Shown here piece after piece: positions 44,765-55,921 of a stretch of 64,000 bases of DNA; the first letter of the stretch is position 1, and every line of letters starts with the position of its first letter. The DNA lies in NCBI GenBank assembly GCA_019096155.1, contig JAHCVI010000002.1:2170001-2234000 (forward strand), read 5' to 3'. The position numbers were made by a program, and so were the translations under genes. A model generated the notes under the pieces. It did no database searches, was not told the origin of the DNA, and saw only the letters and a program-made list of their open reading frames with translations. The stretch comes from Staphylotrichum longicolle. Its lineage: Eukaryota; Ascomycota; Sordariomycetes; Sordariales; Chaetomiaceae.

Positions 44765-45431
44765 GGCAGGCAATTCGGCCTAGTGTTGTGTAACTTGTGT
44801 TGCGCGGGGCGGAGTGTTGTTCAGGGCCAGATTGCAGTGTGTATTGTCGCTGATATCATCAATTGTGCACGCCAAAGGAGCACAAGTGCCTCTGATGGTC
44901 CCGTCGCAACATGCTTGTTTCGCCTTCGAGGGTGTGTTGTTGTTGTTGTTGTTGTTCTAGTCGCAAATGGCCAACCGTGGTAGCAGGCTGCAGGTTGCAG
45001 CTGGACACGGCTTCGCTTCGGCACTGGCACTGTAACACGCGCGTCTGCCGCCGATGACGCGCTGGGTGCCATCCATCTGGAAGCTGCCAAGCACGTCCCT
45101 GGATTTCTGCCGCTTGTCCTACCACCAACCTCCACCAACCCAGCTCTCACCGCCAAGTGCGACCAGGATCTCTCAGGGGTCTTTGTTATCACAGGCTACC
45201 CCACCATGGGAAAAAAAAGGAGGGGTCAATTGGGCCCAACTGCGGGAGCTGCTCCTTTCCCAAGCATGACCGGGAGTGATTGTTTCCCGGCCACCCCCCT
45301 GTAGCACCCGAAAGAGGAGCACTTCACCGCCCAGGACCCCCAACATCCCCGGGATTCCTGCCGCACCTGCCAAACTCCCCTCCTTCCATCTGAACATCCC
45401 AACAAAGAGGGCAACAGACAAAACCGCAAAC
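44765..45431. other. Divergent promoter region cdc23 / erg20
   Basis: About 0.67 kb between divergent start codons. It contains a (GTT)n tract at 44935-44955. No gene seen. Confidence 0.65.
44935..44955. repeat. (GTT)n microsatellite
   Basis: About six to seven GTT/TTG trinucleotides in the cdc23/erg20 promoter interval. Confidence 0.85.
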
Positions 45432-46540
45432 ATGGCGAAAAAGACAACCATCCAGGAATTCGAGTCGGTCTTCCCCAAGCTGGAGGAGGTGCTCGTCGAG
45501 CACGCCCAGTCCTACAAGCTCCCGGCCCAGGCTCTTGAATGGTACAAGAAGGTGTGTGGGCGCAGACAAAGAGGGAATAAGACCCGACCGCTGACCGCTC
45601 CTCTCCCGCTCCTCAGTCCCTCGAAGTCAATGCCATCGGCGGCAAGTGCAACCGCGGCATGTCAGTGCCGGACTCGGCGTCGCTGCTGCTTGGTCGCGCC
45701 CTGACCGAGGACGAGTACTTCAAGGCCGCGACGCTGGGCTGGATGACGGAGCTGCTGCAGGCCTTCTTCCTCGTGTCCGACGACATCATGGACGGCAGCA
45801 TCACCCGCCGCGGCAAGCCGTGCTGGTACCGCCAGGACGGCGTCGGCATGATCGCCATCAACGACGCCTTCATGCTCGAGGCCGCCATCTACACCCTCCT
45901 CAAGAAGTTCTTCCGCGACCACCCGCGCTACGTCGATTTCCTCGAGCTGTTCCACGAAGTCACCTACCAGACCGAGATTGGCCAGCTGTGCGACCTGCTC
46001 ACCGCTCCCGAGGACGTGGTCGACTTGAACAATTTCAGCATGGAGAAGTACCGCTTCATCGTCATCTACAAGACGGCCTACTACAGCTTCTACCTGCCCG
46101 TGGCCTTGGCGCTGTACATGCTCGACATCGCCACCCCGGAGAACCTCAAGCAGGCCGAGGACATCCTGATCCCGCTCGGCGAGTACTTCCAGGTGCAGGA
46201 CGATTACCTGGACAACTTCGGCCTGCCCGAGCACATTGGCAAGATCGGCACCGACATCATGGACAACAAGTGCTCGTGGCTGGTCAACCAGGCCCTGGCC
46301 ATCGTGACCCCCGAGCAGCGCGCCGTGCTCGAGGAGAACTACGGCCGCAAGGACAAGGACAAGGAGGCTGTCATCAAGAAGCTGTACGACGAGCTCAACC
46401 TGGAGCAGCGGTACAAGGACTACGAGGAGAAGGTCGTCGGCGACATCCGCGGCATGATCGCCCAGATCGACGAGGCCCACGGCCTCAAGAGGGGCGTGTT
46501 CGAGGCCTTCCTGGCCAAGATCTACAAGCGCAGCAAATAA
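45432..46540 (+). CDS. erg20: Farnesyl diphosphate synthase (Erg20)
   Basis: Two exons (45432-45551, 45617-46540) encode 347 aa, the standard fungal length. The enzyme condenses IPP with DMAPP and GPP to farnesyl diphosphate for sterols, dolichol, ubiquinone and protein prenylation. The first Asp-rich motif DDIMD is at ~95 and the second DDYLD at ~235; GKCNRG and FQVQDDYLDNFG are intact, and the protein ends KIYKRSK. The high content of C-ending codons suggests strong expression. The single intron joins WYKK to SLEVNAIGGKCNRG. Surrounding genes are housekeeping, so this is the primary-metabolism enzyme rather than part of a terpene cluster. Confidence 0.97.
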
Positions 46541-47037
46541 GCCTGCTGTTGCAAACACTTCCAAAATACTGGACGACTCGCTGTTGCGCTCGTGTCCGCT
46601 GAGATTCCAGAAATTCCCGCATGCTCCAATACCATCTTGTAATCACAGTTCTGTAGTGCGTTCTATAGACTAGACCAGAAAATCAGAACCAAAGTCACAC
46701 ACACACACACACACCTCGTCTATTCTGCCTCCTCGGCTGACCCGAAGGTACAAGTAAACATAACAAGCCCGCTGACACCAGATAAATGTTGTTTGTGCAC
46801 CCCTTTCCCGCCGCCCCTTTTTTCTTTTGGCAGTTGATCCCCTGCTGCCGACTCATAACTTCGTTACCTAAGGTACCAAAAACCGAGTCCCACGCATTGA
46901 ACTGAAAGTAACCCAGCCAAAAACACATCAAAACAACCCACTGCTGAAACCAAAGAAGGAGAACAAAACCATAGCGAACAAACACACACACACACCCACA
47001 CACCCACAGGATCCCGTCGAAGGAAAAACCCACTACC
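46541..47037. other. Convergent 3' interval with CA repeats
   Basis: About 500 bases between erg20 and the RA-PH gene, containing two CA-rich tracts (46696-46714 and about 46979-47008). No gene seen. Confidence 0.65.
46696..46714. repeat. (CA)n microsatellite
   Basis: Nine to ten CA dinucleotides about 155 bases past the erg20 stop codon. Confidence 0.9.
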
Positions 47038-50000
47038 TCAGTACTCCCTCCGCCCGGCCACCCTCCCCCTCCCATCCACACTCCTCAACCGCTCCTTCAC
47101 CTTCTCCCTCTCCCCATCACCCACCCCCATGACCCTCCCCCGGCTCTGCATATACGCCGCCGCGGGATTCGGATTCGGACTTGGATTCGCGGTCCCGGGC
47201 CTCCCGCCATGATGACCAGCAGCAGAAACGCCCGCGCTGGCATTGCTCCGCACCGTATTCCTCCTCCCCAACCCTCCCCCTCCTCCACTCGAGTTCCCCC
47301 CACCGCCGCCGGCACTCTCGCTAAATGTATTCCCCCTGCCCCTCTGCGCCAGCATCTTCTCCCTCTGCTGCATCTCGTACCGCTCCAACAAGGTGCCCCC
47401 CTGCTGCTGCAGCAGCGGCTGCAGCGGTGGAGGCTGTTGCTCGGGCCGACGCACCAAACTCTTAGGCGGCGGGGCGTGGGCGGCGCGGGCGCCGGACGGG
47501 ACGCCCACGGCGACGGGGGGCCCCGTGGCGAGGTCAACGAGCGGCTTGCCCTGCGGGGCGCGCACGCCGCGGCCGCGGTTCTCGCGGGACCACTGCGGTG
47601 CTTCGACAAAGGTCGGCGTCAGGTCGATGAGCGGCTGCGGGGGCCCCCCGGGGAGGGATGGCGGGTAGATGGGTTGTTGTTGTTGTTGGTGCTGCTGCTG
47701 CGGGAGGGGAGGGTGGTGGAGGTGGGGACTGTGGGTGGGTAAGGGTGGCTGGCGCTGGCGGGTGGACGGAGCGCGGGAGGGGGCGTGAGAGGAGGTGCTG
47801 GGGCGTCGGACGAGGGGGGCGGCAGGGCGGGTGGTGCGTTGCTCGGCCGAGTGTTGGAGGGCGGAGGGGAACCAGCCAGCATGTTGCTCTGGGCTGTCCG
47901 GTCTGGACTTGGTTCTGCGGCTGCCGTCTGACCCTGCGGTCCGAGGGCGCTCATCGGCGGTCGGCGCGGTGGCTGCGCGGTTCCTGAGAAGGTTGGGCCC
48001 GTCGACAAAGGGGCCGTCGTTTGATGTCACGGTCCCTCGCCGTTGCGTAGTGGCATCTTTCCGCGCAGCTTGCTGCTTGCGCTCCTCGTAGCCGTTGCCG
48101 AGCAGACCACCTGCCGCAAAAACCGCAGCGGGATTCTCCCGAAGGGATGATGGCAGGGGCGGCACCGGGGGTATCGCCGACCGCGGTGACGCATCCACCG
48201 GCGTGCCCTCGCGAGAGGACGGGAAAGACCGAGTTGAAGGGATATCAACTAGTGGTCTTGCTCTGGAGCCCTGGTCGACCGAGGCTCTTCCTCCGAGGCC
48301 CTGATCGACCGAAGCTCTCCCTTTATAACCCGAATCCGCCCTGGGGCGGCCCGTTGGAGACGACAAGTTCTTCTTCTCGTGCAATCCCAACTTCTTGTTC
48401 ACCAGGTACCAGCTTCGCCAGCCATGTACGCAGGAGCGAAACTGGCGGGCCACATTTGGGTCCTCGGTGCAGAAAAAGTGAACATAGTGGGTTGAGTCCT
48501 CAAACAAGGTGGCCTTCTCCTGGCTGCGGACGGCGTAGCAGTATCGTTTGGGCGGCCGCAGTTGCCTCCTCATCTCGGACTCGGTGGGCAGGTACAGGTC
48601 AAAGTCAGAGAGGTGGCAGAGCCTAGCAACATCCTTGTCGATGGACTTCCAGTCTTGCTTCTTGGACGCAAAAATCTGCCCATTTTCCTTCAGGGTGATG
48701 TAGCGCTGAGCCCATTTCCCTGGCCGCAGAAGAAAGTAGAGAGGGAGGACAAAACCCGCCGGTTCCTCAAGCGTCTTGGGCACGCTGGAAAGACTCAGTT
48801 CCCGATCCGGATCGGAGGAGTCTGGCAAGATGATGAGGGTGTTGGACGAGTCGTGGTCCCAGCCGCTCATCACGTCCCAAACCAACTCATACTGTCGAAG
48901 CCTTCTCTCGAGCCCTGGCCGAAGACACGGCTCGATGACGACGCAGCTGTCCGGGTTGATTGGCCTCCCAAGCTTTGCCAGTGACTGACTGCAGGCCAGC
49001 AAAAGATCGGTCGTCGATGTTTCCTTGCTGACTTGCACGGTAACAGCAGTACCTCTGCACCGTACGCTCACGGACTGTATAGCCACATTAGCACAACATG
49101 CCAGTGCTACGGTGGGAATAGGAGGAATAAAATCCACCGCCTAGCGAACTCCACTCACCTTGGCCGCAGGATTGTGCACCTCGACCGAGGAGCGGGGCAT
49201 GTTGGGGAGAGAGTCGACGACAGGCGACTGGCGGTAGTCACTGACGTCTGTTCCGGTGGACGAAGAGGTTGAGGTCGAGGTGGTGGCCGAGGCGGGCAGC
49301 GTACGAGAGCGTTTTGTGAGTGTGGCATGAGGCGAGCCGCCAGTGCTGCTCTTCTTGCGTCCGCGCGACAGAAAGGCAAACGCCTCGCGCACAGGGCCCT
49401 GCGGCTGGCGTGGTGGGCTGGGCATCTTGGTTGAGGGCGGCGGCGCCTCGGATGGCTGCATTGACTGATACACGGCGTGTTTGCTGCTGATGCTATGTCC
49501 CTGGGGCGCCGCGGCCACAAAAATCCTGTCGGTTTCGACGTCTGGCTGTGCCACCTCGCTGGTCGAGTGCGAGGCCTCGTTTTGGTCGTGGTTCCACCGC
49601 CGCCGCCCAGCGTCGTTGGTCGTCCGCGGCCGTTGCTGTTGCTGTTGCTGGTGTCGATACTGCTCCCGGTGTGGGAAGCGCGAGCCGGGACTGATGGGCG
49701 AAGACAAGAAGACGGGCCTGACTGCCGTGTCGAGCGAGAAGGAAGAGGGAGTGGGAAGGAAGGACACAGGGGTTTTGCGGGACGGAAAGACAAGCTTCTC
49801 GGGTAATAGGTCGATCCGCGGCGCGGTTGGGCCCTGGCGTCACTGGCGGCGTGAGCGGCGTGGGCGGCGCGCGAGCGCTGGGGGTGTTGGAGAGACCTTC
49901 TTCACGTCATCATTTCGCCGTCTTGGCCGCAGGTTTGGAGCCGACTTGTTATGCGCCGATGCGGACGGTGCACCAAAGGGCCTGCGTGGTGCCCCTCCTC

Positions 50001-50301
50001 CGGGTCTGAAATTGGCATGCGACTTGTTCTTGTTGGTGCCCCGACTGCCTTGATTGCACTCAATGCCCGGATTGCCTTGGCTGCCCTGGTTTTCGCCGTC
50101 CTCAGCCCATTCCAGTGCTGCAAGCAAGTACGCCGGCGAGAACGAGGGGCTGGTTTTTAGACCTCCTCTGCTAGCGTCGCCGACCTGCAGCGACCCATCG
50201 ACAATCACTGCGCGTCTCCCCGCCCCAGCTCTGCCTCGTTGGCCCGTTTTGGGAGGGAGGGCCAGCCTGCGGCTGGTGTTGGTGGTCGTGGTGGTCGACA
50301 T
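47038..50301 (-). CDS. RA-PH domain adaptor-like protein, with an in-frame TGA in exon 1
   Basis: Two exons (50301-49159, 49074-47038), 1059 codons if the TGA at 49842-49840 is an artefact. The start is MSTTTTTNTSRRLALPPKTG. Exon 2 opens with a Ras-association-like fold (VRCRGTAVTVQVSKETSTTD, SCVVIEPCLRPGLERRLRQY) and continues into a PH domain (GFVLPLYFLLRPGKWAQRYI, LKENGQIFASKKQDWKS, YYVHFFCTED-like HYVHFFCTEDPNVARQF, CVHGWRSWYLVNKKLG). RA followed by PH resembles Grb7/MRL adaptors that link Ras-type GTPases to membranes and actin. Flanks are disordered, Ser/Pro/Gln-rich. At the TGA, protein-like text shifts to another frame (PPTPLTPPVTPGP) and back (TAPRIDLLPEKLVFPSR), suggesting two compensating indels. 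Confidence 0.75.
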
Positions 50302-50985
50302 GGCAGGGCCCCCTGTCGCAAATTCTGGGCCTCGTGGGTTCCTTGCTGGCTCTGCTGCTTCTTGTTGGCTGGCCCGACCCTGGGGATGCTTGGCGGGGGA
50401 ATCGCTGGGGCAGATCTCAGGCACAGGGTCCAGTGGGGACAGGCGAACTGCAAAACGAGCATGTGGAGATGGAGCCGTTGAACATGGATGAAATGAAATT
50501 GCAGGTGTGTTGCATCCGCAATCCGCAGCAAAGACGGACACGCAGAAAATAGGGGACGGGAGAGTGCCGAATAAATCCACGACTTCACCACGGACGCCCG
50601 AGGGAGCCTTGAAGTTGGGAGGACAGACATTCCGAGGCACGGTCTGTTGGCCCTGCCTCGTCGCGGAATGAGGACGAGGATCATGCCTCACAAACCCGAA
50701 GAAAGTGGACAGTGATCCGCAATCCCAAGTGCATCTTGCAATGACCTGGGAGCCTGGGTGCAGGTTTGGGGTCCGATTGGTGATCAGCGCAAGCATGCAA
50801 GGGCTGCTCGGGCTTATTCGATCGCGACAAACCACCCGACCAAATTCCGCAGAGCATGCTCTCTTCAGGCTTGACGCGGACCTTCTCGTGTCACCGCGTC
50901 TAAGACATCCTTCCTTTTTTTTTTTTTGCGCGACACAGCGCGCGTCGCCGCAACGGCACGCACGTTGATCCTCCCTCCTTTTCAA
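50302..50985. other. Promoter/5' region of the RA-PH gene
   Basis: About 0.68 kb between the RA-PH start (-) and the stop of the reductase gene (-). A run of 13 T lies at 50915-50927. No gene seen. Confidence 0.6.
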
Positions 50986-52186
50986 TCAATGCCGAAACGC
51001 CCTGCACTCCCGCCTCCACCACCCGACAAAGTCCTGCGTCGCCACCTCAATGCCGATGTCCTTCAATGCCTTGGTGCTGAGATGGCAGTCGTACGGCCGC
51101 TGGACGCTGGCGTTGGGATCGTTCCCCTCGGTATTGGGCTTGATATGGTCGATCGGCGTGCCCATGATCTCGCCAAACAGTTGGCACATCTCGTACTTGG
51201 TGTACTTGTCCTCGCTCGAGAACTGGAGCACCCTCGGCAACGACGCCTTGTCCTGCTCCCCCAGATACCGGACCGCAACATCTAACAAACCCCAACTCCC
51301 CCGTTAGCAATCTCCCTTCAATCAAACTCCAGCCCATCCCGCGGGGACATCGGGGGATAACGCACCGTAGCAAACCCTCGCCACATCCTCCGTATTCGTC
51401 GGGAACCTCAGCGCCCAGTGGTCCATCGCCGCCTCCTTGCCCCCCATCACAACATCCATCAGGCAGTTGACCGCGCTCTCCCCGTTCCTCCCCTTCTCCA
51501 CCGCCCCGTACAGCACGGGCACCCGCAACACCACCCCGAGCCCTTCCTTGCCGGCCTCCTTGAACGCGCCCAGCACCGCCCCTTCCCCGTCCAGCTTCGT
51601 CTGCCCGTACAGGTTCGTCGGCCCCGTCGCGGCGTCGGCCTCGTACGGCGCCTCGCCGGGCCGGCCGGGAAACACGTAGTCGGTCGAGATGTAGATGAGC
51701 AGGACGTCGCGCGCGGCGCACAGGCGCGCGAGCGTCCGCGAGGCCTCGATGTTGAGGACGCGCGTGCCCGCGGGGTCCTTGTCGACCTTGTCTGGGAAGC
51801 GGTTCGCGGCGCCTGGGGGGGAACAGAACGTTCTTTGGTTAGGTCGGGTCGAGATCGGGGGAAACCCCGGGACAAACAATGGGGTCAGGCTTACAGTGGA
51901 CGACTACCTGCGGTCTGGCCACGAGCACGGGGTTGTTAGTAATTTGCGCGGTTGATATTGAGAGGTGAGTCTGTTTCTTCTAAGAGAGGGTGGGTATGCA
52001 CTTTTGCTCGTCCAGGACCTTCTCGACCTCGGCGGCGTTGGCGAGGTCGACTTTGAGAACGTTGACGCCGTCTGCGCGCGAGAAGCCCGTGCCTTTGACG
52101 GTCCAGTCGTGAAAGGCAAAGGCCTTGACGACCTGCCGGCCGAGGAATCCCGTGGCGCCGGTGACGAGAGCTGTTTTGCTGGACAT
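50986..52186 (-). CDS. RmlD/MAT2B-like NAD(P)-binding reductase
   Basis: Four exons (52186-52002, 51914-51895, 51812-51366, 51281-50986) encode 315 aa. Exon 2 is only 20 bases. It is an extended short-chain dehydrogenase: the nucleotide-binding GATGFLGRQ (G10, G13, G16), DLAN, VVVHCAANRFPDK across exons 2-3, the STDYVFPG motif and catalytic YGQTK (YxxxK). This layout matches RmlD (dTDP-4-dehydrorhamnose reductase) and its eukaryotic relative, the beta regulatory subunit of methionine adenosyltransferase. Fungal proteins of this type are usually annotated as the latter or as NAD-dependent epimerase; the sequence alone does not decide between a sugar-nucleotide and a regulatory role. Confidence 0.88.
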
Positions 52187-52626
52187 GGCTGCCGGACCTT
52201 GTAACTGCGATGTAGGCTCAAGAACAGGACGTTGATGCTCCCTTATGGGTTCTTCTGAACTCAGTGGAACAGCTCCAACTGAGCGCGGGGAGCTTGGGGC
52301 ATCGCGGGGTTGCCAAGACGGCCCTTTAACGTCACTCCTGGGTTACGGGTTAGGGTTGGCTTGCTATCTGAGTCTCAGCAACAACACAAGCAAAGCCAGA
52401 AGCGATACTCTAGAGGTATTCTCAGAAAAAGTGGGAGTCGAACATCAATTTTATTCATTAGAACTCTGTCAGTGTAATTCCTAACTGTCGTTGTAGTCCT
52501 CACAATCGTTGTGGCCCTAACAGCCGTTGTCGTTCAAACAGTCGTTGTAGTCCTCACAGTTCGTTGTAATCCCCGACACTTTCCGTCAAACACGGCTCCC
52601 CCCCAACTGCAAACACCGAGTTCCAC
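52187..52626. other. Intergenic between two minus-strand genes, with minisatellite
   Basis: 440 bases: promoter of the reductase gene and 3' UTR of the 6PF2K gene. Its left-of-centre part includes GGGTTAGGGTT, a single telomere-like match without repetition. Confidence 0.65.
52488..52577. repeat. 18-base minisatellite, about five copies
   Basis: Five head-to-tail units of 17-18 bases share TCGTTGT-(A/G)(G)-TCC-YCACAG. Starts are at 52488, 52506, 52524, 52542 and 52561. The first and fourth are nearly identical, the others diverged. The tract ends about 50 bases past the 6PF2K stop (minus strand), so it is probably in that gene's 3' UTR. Confidence 0.85.
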
Positions 52627-54607
52627 TCAGTCCTCATCTGCCACCTTGTCCGACACCATCTCGGCTGCCTTGTTGACAATCTTCTCTGGCGGGCGTGTGA
52701 CGATGAACTCGACGCTGGGCTCCGGACCGTTCATGCCCGGAATCGGCGGCAGATTGGCGCCGGGCTCGCTGGGCACGGGAATCCTAATGTCCTCGGGCGA
52801 GCCGGGGATTGTCTTGGGATCAAGCCCGGGGATGTGGATGCGTTTCGCCTCGTTTTGGTACGCCGCAGGAATGATCTCGATGATCTCGTCCCGCGGAAAC
52901 TTGAGCTTGGGAATGTCCATGGTGCTGCAGTGCATCAAGTAAGAGTAGAGAACCCGCAGGACACTCTCGTGCGCAATGATCAAGAGATCGTTTTGCTCGC
53001 GTTCCAACTCCAGGATAATGGGCTCCAACCGAACAGCGAGGTCGTGGTAGGACTATCACCAGTTAGCCTATGCTTGCTCCGGAAAAACAAGGAAAAGTTA
53101 AACGGCTGCATACCTCGGCACGCGGGTACCGGTGGTGATAGGGATCCAGCTCATGCTTTTCCACCTCCTCGGGGTACAGCGCACGAATGGCGCGCTCCGA
53201 CAGCTTCTCACAGACTCCAGGGTTTATCTGGCTCATCTCAGACCGCTGTCGGACCTTGTAACCCATTTCCTTGAGCGGCTCCGCAGTCTCAATGGTGCGG
53301 AGCCGGGTGGACGTCCAGACAGTCAGCGGCCGTAACGGTGCGTCGGACCCGCCCTGCTCGATGGAGGCCTGGCGCTCCTGTTCTCGGTGTCGGAGAAGGG
53401 TGTCTGTCATTTTCTGCGCATAGGCTTGGCCTTCGTCCGAGAGCGGAGCATCGGCCTTGAACGAATCTTCATCGGCAGCAGGGCCGGCGCGGACGAAGAA
53501 GGTGGTGCGCGACTTGATGTGAAGGTTGGTCAAGTAGAAGACGATTCTGTGCGACAAGTAGTTGAAGCTGACGTTGTTGTAGTAAAAGGCCCGGCCGGCG
53601 TTGATCATCTTGATGTAGTTCAACTCTTTCTCCTCCATCGTCTCAAACACCGGGATCTTGGTCTCGATCCGCTTGAGGTAGTGCTTGGCCGCCTCATCAG
53701 GGTCCATGCCATGAAACTTGGGAATATCAGTGTCTTGCAACCTCTCTGAACGAGAATTTCGTAGACTTACATCGGGAGATGAGATCTTGACGTTGCGAGC
53801 ATTCTCCTTGAGGATTTCTTGATCATCGACATAGGACTCGATGAACAGCGTCTGTTATGATGAAAGAGTATATCAGCAAGACCCTTCTCGGAAAATCACT
53901 TCAACAGCCTCACCTGGACATCGTGCTTAGCGAACTCCTTGGCGAGAGCGAGGCGGCCATTAGCCGTGGGGTTGACGGCATCGTAAATCGCGACCTGGCC
54001 GTTCTCGTGGTTCAACCAGGCATAGATGTCCTCCCTGCACTTCTTGAGGATCTTCTGGCGGGACATCAGGGAAGCCGGGGACGCATTTGGATAGAAGTAG
54101 TCCTGCGGAACTTGACCCCCTTCGACACTAGCGCGGCGGTAGTCGCCTAGATGGAAAATACGTGTCTTGACACCAAGCCTGCAACGAATGAGTGTCAAAG
54201 ATCCTGACAACGCAGAGGAGCACTTACCACGAGAGATAACGAGCCATCGAGACACAGATATGGCTAGCTGAGCGTCAGTCTCCAGCTCTCCAAGTGTTCG
54301 GCGTCTTACTTACGTCTTGCCACGAGCCGGAAGGCCGACCATGACGATGGCGATTCTCCCCGAGTGGAACAGCCGGCCAGACATGGTGCTGTAGAGCTGG
54401 GCTGGAGCCAGGTTGTTCTGGTGGTCCGAGACATCGTGGATCCCGTCGAGTTGAGTTGAGCTTCGACGGCGATACCGCGGCGCGTTGGCCGCGATCTCGG
54501 CGGTCCTGTCGTACTGGTCAGCAACTCTATCGCTACAGGGCAAGCTTGGCGTGGGGAGACAAGAAAGTCCTCGGGGCTCGGAGTGGGACTTACAGTAGAG
54601 TATCCAT
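52627..54607 (-). CDS. 6-phosphofructo-2-kinase (PFK2/FBPase-2 family) lacking the phosphatase catalytic His
   Basis: Seven exons (54607-54594, 54532-54314, 54263-54228, 54178-53914, 53851-53771, 53716-53114, 53052-52627) encode 547 aa. The kinase half has the P-loop GLPARGKT (71-78), HICVSMARYLSWLGVKT, FHLGDYRR and YDAVNPTANGRLALAKEF. It makes fructose-2,6-bisphosphate, the activator of phosphofructokinase-1. In the phosphatase half the phosphohistidine motif RHGE reads RAGP (Ala282 in place of His), while WTSTRLRTIETAEPL and AHESVLRVL (His434) remain. So kinase activity is expected and bisphosphatase activity is doubtful, comparable to yeast Pfk26, which also lacks this His. All junctions keep frame and restore conserved text. 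The C-terminal ~90 residues are a fungal extension. Confidence 0.93.
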
Positions 54608-55921
54608 GGTGGCGACGCCCTGTATAGGAGGGGGTAAAAGATCTGGAACAATGAATAAAGTCGGGAGAGCCAAGCGTTCAAGGCGGTTCCCGATTTCAGG
54701 ATCTTGTATCGTCAACCCCACGCTTTAGGGGCGGTGGACAGTCCTGGTACTTGTGCCGGTAAGAGTTCGCGGCGATTATGTGTTGCGCCGAGTGGTGGAT
54801 GATAAAAAGCGCAGGTGAGAAAATAAGTATCCCCGGCTTACTCGCTGGAGATGTTTGATGCGTTCTGATCGAGAGTTGGGGCTTGATGGCGGCCAATAAA
54901 GCCTCAGCGGTGGCAAGTAGCAGCACAGTTGAAAGGCGGTCTCTCCTGCCAGCCTGCAATAGCGACGTGACACAACTGGACTACCTAAATACCCCACTCT
55001 CGCAATGACAGAACCAGTGGGGGTGAGGTAAAAGTGTCCAAATGATGGCTGAAATGAACCTGGCCGCGACTATTTATGTCAAGGTATCCTGCGAAGCCGG
55101 CAATCAGTGTGTCGTAACATGCAGATCGAAGCATACGATGAGGTGAAGATGCAGGAGCTTGTATCAGTCAGGCCTTGACGGAAAGGGAAACTCGGGTTGG
55201 ATCGGGGCCCGGCTGTTAGGTTGTAAGTGGGCGGCGCTCAGGAATCAGGAACCAAGGTGCGCAGCTGTGATCATGCTCTTGTCATTTTGTCCCTTTTGCT
55301 TTTTTGTACAGAGCATATGCGGAGCACAGTGATGTCAGTCCCAATCTAAAGACCTAAGCAGGCACGAGATCATATTCCACAGGCAGCTGGCCGACATGGC
55401 ACAGGCTGCCCCTTGCTGAAAAGCAGTCGAGTCGTTCACCCAAAACGACATGTCCTTATCGGCTCTTGCAACCACTCCATGCTGAAGCGGCCAACCGCGG
55501 CACAGGCCCGGTGTTGGATTTCTCCGTCCCGCCCAGCCACACTGGGCCTAGGTGCAGGGCACCTACCAACAGGAATTGGTCGGTGCGTCACTGTGGGCAG
55601 GACCGCTTGGCAGTGGGCCACTCCACAGGCGCATGGGCCAGCAAACCAGGCTCGCAGACCGGGAATCGCGAAATTTTTGGCCCAGCTCCCTTGACCCAGT
55701 CCTACCAGCAGTGAATTCCGGCGACGGCTCCAGTGTCTCCGACATCGATAGCCACCTCCTCGATCGCGACGGCAAGCGTGTTTGTAGCGCTTGGGGTTAT
55801 CAGACCCATTGATCATCGGCTGTCTCACCCGAAGTTGCGGTAACGCTCCCCGAACGAGACCCCAAACCTTGACTCCGAAGCGGCTTCGCGCGACCGTCGC
55901 GACCTGTCGACCACTGTCACC
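54608..55921. other. Divergent promoter region 6PF2K / tom40
   Basis: 1.3 kb between divergent start codons. No gene or repeat I can support. Confidence 0.6.

Noticed and set aside
44765..47037. Farnesyl diphosphate synthase as part of a terpene biosynthetic cluster
   Set aside because: No terpene cyclase, P450 or transporter nearby; all neighbours are housekeeping genes.
52340..52360. Telomere-like GGGTTAGGGTT and CCTCACCC tracts (also 1969-2033)
   Set aside because: Single or imperfect copies within ordinary intergenic DNA; no array of TTAGGG.
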